Shown: positions 1-4,901 of the stretch, piece by piece
Position numbering within the stretch: position 1 is the first letter of the stretch
Layout: every line of letters starts with the position of its first letter
The notes under the pieces: generated by a model
Database searches by the model: none
The model's input: only the letters and a program-made list of their open reading frames with translations
Told to the model about the DNA's origin: nothing
DNA from: an uncultured Clostridium sp.
GTDB lineage: Bacteria; Bacillota; Clostridia; Christensenellales; Borkfalkiaceae
Length of the DNA: 6,921 nucleotides
Assembly (NCBI GenBank): GCA_900555925.1
Contig: USMU01000072.1
Coordinates: forward strand, 1-6,921
Direction: 5' to 3'
Program-made: the position numbers and the translations under genes

Positions 1-270
1 GCCCGTAAAGCGCATGTTTTCGAGATAGTCGAGGAAATCTTCGCCGAATAATCCCAAAGAACGGAGATACGCCATATCCTCCGCGGAAAAACGCCAGTTC
101 AGGAGATACTCCATCGCCTGTTCCAGCCCCGCCGCAAGCGAATAGGTTATAAGTTTATTCTGGCGAAAAAAAATATCGAATACCGCTTCTTCTTCATGCT
201 TTCCATGCTTATAGAAGCCATACGCCATGGTGAGTTCGTAAAGGTCGGTCAAAAGGGTAAGATTTCTCAT
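1..270 (-). CDS. pncB: Nicotinate phosphoribosyltransferase, N-terminal 90 residues (gene runs off the window)
   Basis: The minus-strand frame opens with ATG at 270-268 and stays open to base 1, so only the first 90 codons are present. The N-terminus reads MRNLTLLTDLYELTMAYGF, followed by EEEAVFDIFFRQN and SLAAGLEQAMEYL. The LLTDLYELTMA block followed by a VFD-FFR block is the hallmark N-terminus of nicotinate phosphoribosyltransferase. This cytoplasmic enzyme joins nicotinate to PRPP, with ATP hydrolysis, to give nicotinate mononucleotide in NAD salvage. Full-length relatives are roughly 350-490 residues, so most of the catalytic barrel is missing here because of the window edge, not through damage. 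The start is supported by GAGGAA (280-275) four bases upstream, inside the end of lgt. Only one base separates it from the lgt stop codon, so it is probably translationally coupled and read from the lgt promoter. The family call rests on recognised motifs, without a database comparison. Confidence 0.88.
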   Translation of the reverse strand, partial: MRNLTLLTDLYELTMAYGFYKHGKHEEEAVFDIFFRQNKLITYSLAAGLEQAMEYLLNWRFSAEDMAYLRSLGLFGEDFLDYLENMRFTG

Positions 271-271
271 T

Positions 272-1408
272 TTATTCCTCGTCCGCCCCCTTTCCGTCCT
301 TTTTGCCGTTTTCGCGGCTTTCGTTATCTCCGCCGTTCCCGCCAATCCCGTCGTTTTCCCCGAGCTCTTGCTCTTCGTCGTTTTCTTCTGTTTCTTCTTC
401 CTTTTCCGGCGCGGGTTTTACATAATTTTCGGGAAATATTTTGCACATCATGTTGATTTTCGTCAGATATGCGACTTCCTTTTTATTGTCCTTGATATAG
501 GCGGTAATTCCGTAAGGATCGCCGATGGCGGAGCCGATATATTTGCCCTCCTTCTTTCTGTTGAGGAACAGCAGAACGAGCAACAACGCGATGCCCGCGA
601 ACAGCATAAGGAGCGAAAAAACGAAAGACCACTGCACTTTATCTCCCAAAATATACGACGGGTCGCGCAGGGGCTCCATAATCGAGCGGACGAGTCCGTA
701 ATTGATGAAATAAAAAGCGACGTTCAGACCGTTGGGTTTTTTTGGATTTTTCCACGCGTGGACGAACAGGAGAATCGCGACGACGAGATTGATAAAACTT
801 TCATAGAAAAAGAAAGCATAGTGCCACGTCCCGCCGGAAATATCGCTGTTGCCGCCGAAGATTTTTTCAAAAGTAAGGACAAAAGTCTGTAAGCAGCTTC
901 CGCCGTCCGTCTTATTGATATAGACGGCAAACGGGAAGAATTGCAGAGCCTCGTTGGTGACTTCCGCGCCGTAAACTTCCTGATTGGCGAAATTGCCCCA
1001 ACGCCCGATTGCCTGTGCGAGCAGAAGCCCCACTACGATACAGTCCGCCGCGCGGAAAAAATTGACCTTTTTGAAATAGCTGACCGCGAGCACGCTGATC
1101 GTACCGCCCAAGATACCTCCGATAATGGAAAGCCCTCCCTCGCGAATGGATTCCATGGAAAACCAATCCTTTAAAGGCAGTCCGTCGGTAATGCAGTAAA
1201 AGAGACGGGTAGTGATGAGCGCTACGGGCAGAGTGACGCAAAAATAGGTCAGAAACAAATCCGAGGACATATTTCTGCGCTTAAAGAGCAGCGAAATGAC
1301 AAAAAACGCCGCAATCATACCGCATACGATGATGATCGCGTATGCGTAAATTTTGAATCCGAAAATGGAGATTCCGGGATTCTCGTACTGCAAAAGAGCG
1401 TCAAGCAT
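272..1408 (-). CDS. lgt: Prolipoprotein diacylglyceryl transferase with acidic C-terminal extension
   Basis: Lgt is an integral membrane enzyme that moves the diacylglyceryl group of phosphatidylglycerol onto the lipobox cysteine of prolipoproteins, the first step of lipoprotein maturation. The 378-residue product has several hydrophobic segments (about 15-42, 50-70, 92-112, 118-134, 200-217, 228-243, 259-283). It carries the Lgt signature GRWGNFANQEVYG at 135-147 (R136, N139, E144, G147), a YES motif at 202-204, and Y237, R241, E245, R248 in the YGLVRSIMEPLRD block. The GGLS-IGG stretch has Ile96 where the E. coli enzyme has His103. The start at 1408 is chosen because AAGGAG (1422-1417) sits eight bases upstream. 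An in-frame ATG at 1474 lies in the promoter -35 box and cannot be translated from that promoter. Residues 284-378 are an extra hydrophilic tail, and its last ~45 residues are rich in Glu, Asp, Gly and Asn. Typical Lgt proteins are about 260-300 residues. pncB follows after one base. Confidence 0.93.
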   Translation of the reverse strand: MLDALLQYENPGISIFGFKIYAYAIIIVCGMIAAFFVISLLFKRRNMSSDLFLTYFCVTLPVALITTRLFYCITDGLPLKDWFSMESIREGGLSIIGGILGGTISVLAVSYFKKVNFFRAADCIVVGLLLAQAIGRWGNFANQEVYGAEVTNEALQFFPFAVYINKTDGGSCLQTFVLTFEKIFGGNSDISGGTWHYAFFFYESFINLVVAILLFVHAWKNPKKPNGLNVAFYFINYGLVRSIMEPLRDPSYILGDKVQWSFVFSLLMLFAGIALLLVLLFLNRKKEGKYIGSAIGDPYGITAYIKDNKKEVAYLTKINMMCKIFPENYVKPAPEKEEETEENDEEQELGENDGIGGNGGDNESRENGKKDGKGADEE

Positions 1409-1416
1409 ATAGCTCT

Positions 1417-1422
1417 CTCCTT
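1417..1422 (-). promoter_or_regulatory. Ribosome binding site of lgt that decides the start
   Basis: AAGGAG on the minus strand, eight bases before the ATG at 1408-1406. It rules out the longer frame that begins at 1474, whose first codons would lie in the promoter. Confidence 0.8.
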
Positions 1423-1445
1423 GTATTTTCGATGTCGTTTCTATT

Positions 1446-1474
1446 ATTATACCACAATAAAAAAAAATCGTCAA
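1446..1474 (-). promoter_or_regulatory. Strong sigma-A type promoter of lgt-pncB
   Basis: On the minus strand TTGACG (1474-1469) and a perfect TATAAT (1451-1446) are separated by exactly 17 bases. A TG pair one base before the -10 box makes it an extended -10. Transcription would start near 1439, about 30 bases before the lgt ATG. The -35 box lies inside the downstream arm of the folT terminator, and most of the spacer is that terminator's T-run. Confidence 0.85.
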
Positions 1475-1493
1475 GGACTGCCCGACGATTTTT
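1459..1493 (-). terminator. Intrinsic terminator of folT, overlapping the lgt promoter
   Basis: Read on the minus strand, AAAAATCGTC (1493-1484) is the exact complement of GACGATTTTT (1472-1463), with an 11-base loop that can add two G-C pairs. The stem runs directly into nine T's in total (1467-1459). It begins 25 bases after the folT stop codon. It is A/T-rich at the outside with a GACGA/TCGTC core, so efficiency may be moderate. Confidence 0.82.
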
Positions 1494-1518
1494 CAGCTTT
1501 TCCGGAAGTTGTTACAGT

Positions 1519-2169
1519 TTACGAAATATTGATTTTTAACGGTTTAATCTTATTGACTAAGGGTACGAGAGCAAACAAAAGGGCATAATTGACTACACAA
1601 TTCCAAATCTGCCCCCTGAAAATCATACGATAGAATACATATCCGAAATAGGTGACCCCCGTTCCGAATTTTTCGGAGACGTAATCGACGGCTGCGGCCG
1701 TAAATCCCATTCCTTTCTGGTAGAAATACAAGCCCGTACTGTTTATGCCTATCGAGCATACGAAAAAGGAAAGCATACACACGAGAGCGAGTTTTACGTA
1801 CACGGCGCCGCGGAATTTCCATTTCGCCGCGTTGAATACGAGCCCCGCGAAAAATGCCGTCATACCCGTCGAAAGCCCGACCCACGGCATATAGATCATT
1901 CCCCAACTATTATAGAGAAATCCGATAGTGTCGCCGATAAAGCAGGCGGCAAAACCGCAAACGGGACCGAGTATAATTCCCGCAAGAGCGGAAATGACGA
2001 GCGTGACGGAAAACTGCACGTCGAGCATTTTGAATTCGAGAAACATATTCGCAACGACGGACAAAGCCGTTATCACTGCTATGTAAGCGATTTTCTGCCC
2101 CGACGATTTTGATAAAATCAGTTCGGAAAAAAAGGTTCGTTTAAGGACTGTGTTTTGTGTTTTTGTCAT
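1519..2169 (-). CDS. folT: Folate-specific S component of an ECF transporter
   Basis: This is the substrate-binding membrane subunit of an energy-coupling factor transporter. It would work with the shared EcfA/EcfA'/EcfT module, encoded elsewhere, to import folates. The 216-residue product is very hydrophobic, with about six membrane segments (27-45, 54-70, 71-87, 95-113, 124-146, 188-206). It has the S-component layout: an Ala/Ser-rich first helix (AVITALSVVANMF), then LAGIILGPVCGFAACFIGDTIGF and YMPWVGLSTGMTAFFAGLVF. Sequence alone would support only 'ECF S component'. Folate specificity comes mainly from the tetrahydrofolate riboswitch upstream. The ATG at 2169 is chosen because GGGAGG (2185-2180) is ten bases upstream. 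A longer frame starting with TTG at 2187 would begin inside that site. The gene is a single cistron between its own promoter and terminator. Confidence 0.85.
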   Translation of the reverse strand: MTKTQNTVLKRTFFSELILSKSSGQKIAYIAVITALSVVANMFLEFKMLDVQFSVTLVISALAGIILGPVCGFAACFIGDTIGFLYNSWGMIYMPWVGLSTGMTAFFAGLVFNAAKWKFRGAVYVKLALVCMLSFFVCSIGINSTGLYFYQKGMGFTAAAVDYVSEKFGTGVTYFGYVFYRMIFRGQIWNCVVNYALLFALVPLVNKIKPLKINIS

Positions 2170-2198
2170 AAAATAAAAACCTCCCAAAATCGAGAGGT
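2170..2198 (-). terminator. Riboswitch expression platform: terminator-like hairpin enclosing the folT ribosome site
   Basis: On the minus strand ACCTCTC (2198-2192) pairs with GGGAGGT (2185-2179), seven pairs including one T-G wobble, around a six-base loop. It is followed by TTTTATTTT (2178-2170), ending directly at the folT ATG. The GGGAGG ribosome site (2185-2180) is the 3' arm of this stem. The hairpin can therefore stop transcription, hide the ribosome site, or both. Either outcome turns folT off, as expected for a tetrahydrofolate off-switch. Confidence 0.72.
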
Positions 2199-2211
2199 CC
2201 GCGAAAGATGC

Positions 2212-2255
2212 GGAAGTTTTTTGACGCGCCTTCCGGAAATACGCGAAAAACTTCC
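2212..2255 (-). promoter_or_regulatory. Long hairpin between the aptamer and the folT off-hairpin
   Basis: Minus-strand GGAAGTTTTT (2255-2246) is the exact complement of AAAAACTTCC (2221-2212). Inside it a second CGCG/CGCG pairing (2245-2242 with 2228-2225) flanks the palindrome TTCCGGAA. No T-run follows, so it is not itself a terminator. It probably spaces or braces the alternative pairings of the riboswitch. Confidence 0.6.
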
Positions 2256-2261
2256 CAAGGG

Positions 2262-2370
2262 TTCAGCGGACGCGCCGCGGCACCGCAGAAAAGCCGTTGA
2301 GATTTGCTTTCCTTTCGTTCATCGACAACGTCCCGTTCGATGACACTTTACGCGCCTAAGGCTACTCTTA
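2262..2370 (-). promoter_or_regulatory. Tetrahydrofolate (THF, folT-type) riboswitch aptamer
   Basis: Read on the minus strand, the conserved blocks of the THF riboswitch occur in order: AGAGTAG (2368-2362), GCGTAAAGTGT (2353-2343), GGGACGTTG (2334-2326), ACGAA (2318-2314), GCGGTG (2286-2281) and TCCGCT (2270-2265). The middle block sits in the 11-base loop of a perfect seven-pair stem, TCATCGA (2343-2337) with TCGATGA (2325-2319), as expected for the P3 hairpin. The closing P1 stem is only partly convincing by eye. This class binds reduced folates and usually lowers expression of folate transport or synthesis genes, which matches the adjacent S-component gene. The match is by recalled consensus, not a covariance-model score; the exact ends are approximate. 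Confidence 0.88.
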
Positions 2371-2381
2371 ATCTTTGGTAT

Positions 2382-2410
2382 ATTATAATCCCTTATCCGT
2401 TTTTTTGCAA
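2382..2410 (-). promoter_or_regulatory. Promoter of folT and its riboswitch
   Basis: Minus-strand TTGCAA (2410-2405) and a perfect TATAAT (2387-2382) are 17 bases apart. The predicted start, near 2375, lies a few bases before the first conserved riboswitch block, so the leader would carry the entire aptamer. Confidence 0.75.
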
Positions 2411-2464
2411 GCGTTTGAACGGGCTAAAATACATAAAAGCAAATTTTTCGGAAATACTGCCTAT

Positions 2465-3151
2465 ATGGGTTTAATTTTCATCAGAACAATCATCGTTTTT
2501 ATAACGCTGCTCGTTATCATGCGGCTGATGGGAAAAAGGCAAATCGGAGAAATGCAGCCCTTCGAGCTGGTTATCACTCTCCTTATCGCCGAGCTCGCCT
2601 GCATCCCCATGTCCGATACCTCTATCCCCCTCTTATATGGCATCATCTCTATATTGACAATCTATTTCCTTCATCAAATCGTCTGCCTTTTAGACCTCGG
2701 CTTTAAGTCCATGAAGGCCGTTTTGAGCGGTTCCCCCAGCATCGTCCTCAATAAACAGGGCATAGACGACACGCAGCTCAAAAAAAATAATCTCGACGTG
2801 TCCGACCTCATCGAAAGCCTGCGCGGCGCAGGCTATTTTTCTCTCGACGCCGTGGATTACGCGCTCTATGAAGCAAACGGCTCCTTTTCCGCTCTGCCCA
2901 AGCCGGATTACGAAAACTTGCAGAGTTCCCTCCCCGTCATTTTAATAGACGGAGGAAAATTCGATAAAAAAAATCTCGCCCTGACGAAAAAGAGCAAATC
3001 CTATTTTCTCGATATTCTTAAACAAAAGGACTGTAAGAGCGAAAAGCAAGTGCTCGTAATGACCGTAGACGGAAACGGGAAAGCCTATCTGCAAAAGAAA
3101 GGAAAAAAATACGAAGTATTCGAGCTTCAATGGGAGGAAAAATTATGGTAA
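2465..3151 (+). CDS. DUF421 / YetF-family membrane protein
   Basis: This 228-residue protein has three N-terminal membrane segments (about 2-20, 33-49, 54-76) followed by a soluble part. The motif MRLMGKRQIGEMQPFELVI (19-37) is the hallmark of the DUF421 (YetF-like) family. The later GSPSIVLNKQGID and SLRGAGYFSLDAVDYALYE stretches are typical of its alpha/beta C-terminal domain. The biochemical role is not established. Some Bacillus relatives have been linked to spore membrane properties, but nothing here shows that. The start at ATG 2465 is chosen because it places the family N-terminus directly at the first membrane helix. The frame is open back to 2375, but those residues do not look like the family. 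The ribosome site is weak (GGAA at 2450-2453). The gene is divergent from folT and overlaps the next gene by seven bases. A promoter on this strand is not clear. Confidence 0.88.
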   Translation: MGLIFIRTIIVFITLLVIMRLMGKRQIGEMQPFELVITLLIAELACIPMSDTSIPLLYGIISILTIYFLHQIVCLLDLGFKSMKAVLSGSPSIVLNKQGIDDTQLKKNNLDVSDLIESLRGAGYFSLDAVDYALYEANGSFSALPKPDYENLQSSLPVILIDGGKFDKKNLALTKKSKSYFLDILKQKDCKSEKQVLVMTVDGNGKAYLQKKGKKYEVFELQWEEKLW

Positions 3152-3522
3152 AAACTCTGGCGAGTATTTTCATCTCGCTGGCACTGATCGTCGGAATTTC
3201 CGCTTACGACATCTACACGGTGGGGAAAACCTTCGACACGTTTACGGCGGCGCTGGAAGCGCTCTACGACAAAACGGAAAACAAAACGGCTACCTATGAG
3301 GACGGGAAGGCAATCAGGACATTTTGGAAAGATAAAAAAAAGGGGCTTCACGTCTGGATTCCTCATGTCAGCATAGAAAATATCGACTATCAACTCAACG
3401 AAGCTCTGGGATATCTCTATGAAGGAAAATACGACGACGCTCTGCCGAAAATAGAAGTGCTCATCGAAATGGCCGAAAAAATTCCCAAGTCCTATTCGTT
3501 CAGTTTCGAAAATATCTTTTAA
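3145..3522 (+). CDS. DUF4363 family membrane-anchored protein
   Basis: A 125-residue protein with one N-terminal hydrophobic segment (about 4-20, LASIFISLALIVGISAY) serving as a signal anchor. A mainly helical extracytoplasmic part follows, with DTFTAALEALYD, a KDKKKGLHVWIPHVSIENID stretch and a helical EALGYLYEGKYDDALPKIE end. This size and layout, directly after a DUF421 gene, fit the DUF4363 family, which is commonly found beside YetF-like genes in Clostridia. Function is unknown. The start at 3145 is preferred over an in-frame ATG at 3130 because GGAGG at 3133-3137 stands seven bases before it and would otherwise be codons. The gene starts seven bases before the end of the DUF421 gene, so the two are probably translated as a pair and may act together in the membrane. 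Confidence 0.8.
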   Translation: MVKTLASIFISLALIVGISAYDIYTVGKTFDTFTAALEALYDKTENKTATYEDGKAIRTFWKDKKKGLHVWIPHVSIENIDYQLNEALGYLYEGKYDDALPKIEVLIEMAEKIPKSYSFSFENIF

Positions 3523-3550
3523 GAAAAATTTGAAACTGTTTTTTAAGCAG

Positions 3551-3576
3551 AAAAGCGCCCTTTTCGGGCGCTTTTT
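3551..3576. terminator. Bidirectional intrinsic terminator between convergent units
   Basis: AAAAGCGCCC (3551-3560) pairs perfectly with GGGCGCTTTT (3566-3575) around a five-base loop. On the plus strand it ends in five T's (3572-3576) and closes the DUF421-DUF4363 unit. On the minus strand the complement of 3551-3554 gives four T's, serving the activase-like pair that ends at 3612. Confidence 0.88.
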
Positions 3577-3611
3577 ATCCGTTTATCAAATTCAGACATG
3601 TTGAATCTTTT

Positions 3612-4898
3612 TTAAAGCTTTTCCTTGCGATTTTTCAAATTTTCCCGCGCGGTGGCCAACATCAATTTTATGCGGTTTTCCTGATTGACGCGGGTAGCGG
3701 ACGGGTCGTAGTCGATGGGGACGATATTTTCGTCCCGATAAAGATTTTTCAAGGCCCGCACCGCGCCTTTTCCCGCAATGTGATTGGGCAGACAACCGAA
3801 CGGCTGTGCGCAGACGATATTATCCGTTCCCGTCTCCGCCAGCGCCGCCATTTCGGCGGGAATCAGCCAGCCTTCCCCCATCTTTACGCCCTGATTGATA
3901 ACCTTATCGGCACAGCGGCGGAGATGCTGGAAGTCATGCGGCGGCTCAAACGTGCCGTCCTCGACAAAAATTTTAATAATCTGCTTTTGGATATGATAAG
4001 CGTATTTATAAACGAGCGAGTAAATAAAGCCCGTTTTTTTCGTCCTTCCGTAAAGTTTCGTATCATTGATATTATTTACGATACAATACAATACGAAATC
4101 CATGAGCGCGGGCACGACGGGTTCGCACCCCTCCGAAAGCAGAAATTCCTCCAAATGAGAATTTCCGAGCGGAGAATATTTGACGTAAATTTCTCCGACG
4201 ATCCCCACCTTTACTTTTTCCTCGTCCGTGCGGTCGATCTGACTGAAACGCTCGATCAGACGACGAATAATCTTTTTATATTTTTTATATGCTTTACTAT
4301 CGAAAGACTTTTTGATTTCCGCAAAACATTCCTCTCGCGCCCTGTCCGTATCCCCGATATTCTTTTCATACGGCTTGCACTGGTTATACAGCGTCATGAG
4401 CGTATCACCGTAAAAAATGCCGAAAGCGAGCTGCAACAACAGTGACAAATCTATCTCGATTCCGTTCCCCTTTTCCAGCCCCGAAAAATTCAGGGACATG
4501 ACGGGCACCTGCGGAAACTCCGCCTTCAACGCTTTCCTGATAAGCGGAATATAATTGGAGGCGCGGCATCCGCCGCCCGATTGCGTAATCATTACCGCAG
4601 TGTGATTTACGTCGTATTTTCCGCTTTTCAGGGCGTCCAAATACTGCCCTATGACGCAGAGCGCAGGATAACAGGTATCGTTATGGACGTGCTTTAAGCC
4701 CTCGTCGATGACCGCGCGGGAATCGTTCTTCAAGACCTCCATGCGATAGCCGCGGCGGCCTACGATATGCTTGATGATATCGAAATGATACGGGAGCATG
4801 TCAGGGACGAGTATGGTATACGTCCCCTTCATTTCGGGCGCAAATTTCGGATAGTCGTCGGTATAATCCACCGTTTTTTTCTTTTCGTTTTCCTGCAT
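3612..4898 (-). CDS. 2-hydroxyacyl-CoA dehydratase-like Fe-S protein (COG3581-type, C-terminal part of the large activase-related proteins)
   Basis: This 428-residue product matches the C-terminal region of the very large (about 1,400-residue) activase-related proteins that combine ASKHA ATPase, DUF2229 and HGD-D-like parts. Recognisable blocks are HNDTCYPALCVIGQYLDALK (72-91), TQSGGGCRASNY (105-116), VKVGIVGEIYVKYSPLGN (229-246) and CAQPFGCLPNHIAGKGA (363-379). Cys76, Cys111, Cys363 and Cys369 are candidates for iron-sulfur ligands, by analogy with 2-hydroxyglutaryl-CoA dehydratase and double-cubane-cluster proteins. The substrate is unknown; an ATP-driven low-potential electron transfer role is inferred. 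The ATG at 4898 has GGAGG (4911-4907) eight bases upstream, inside the last codons of the preceding gene. That gene's stop is three bases away, so translation is coupled. It ends near the shared terminator at 3551-3576. Confidence 0.85.
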   Translation of the reverse strand: MQENEKKKTVDYTDDYPKFAPEMKGTYTILVPDMLPYHFDIIKHIVGRRGYRMEVLKNDSRAVIDEGLKHVHNDTCYPALCVIGQYLDALKSGKYDVNHTAVMITQSGGGCRASNYIPLIRKALKAEFPQVPVMSLNFSGLEKGNGIEIDLSLLLQLAFGIFYGDTLMTLYNQCKPYEKNIGDTDRAREECFAEIKKSFDSKAYKKYKKIIRRLIERFSQIDRTDEEKVKVGIVGEIYVKYSPLGNSHLEEFLLSEGCEPVVPALMDFVLYCIVNNINDTKLYGRTKKTGFIYSLVYKYAYHIQKQIIKIFVEDGTFEPPHDFQHLRRCADKVINQGVKMGEGWLIPAEMAALAETGTDNIVCAQPFGCLPNHIAGKGAVRALKNLYRDENIVPIDYDPSATRVNQENRIKLMLATARENLKNRKEKL

Positions 4899-4901
4899 TG
4901 T

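Noticed and set aside
368..892. Plus-strand 174-codon frame opposite lgt
   Set aside because: Antisense shadow of conserved Lgt coding sequence; no ribosome site and no recognisable protein.
1409..1474. Longer lgt start giving a 400-residue protein
   Set aside because: The extra 22 codons cover the -10 and -35 boxes and the T-run; a good ribosome site and the family-like N-terminus point to 1408.
2155..2343. Plus-strand 62-codon frame across the folT leader
   Set aside because: It reads antisense through the riboswitch and its hairpins, with Arg/Pro-rich composition and no resemblance to a known protein.
2384..2430. Plus-strand promoter for the DUF421 gene (TATAAT at 2384-2389 or TAAAAT at 2425-2430)
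   Set aside because: No acceptable -35 box lies 16-18 bases upstream of the first; the second has only a poor TTTTTG partner. The gene must have a promoter here, but I cannot place it with confidence.
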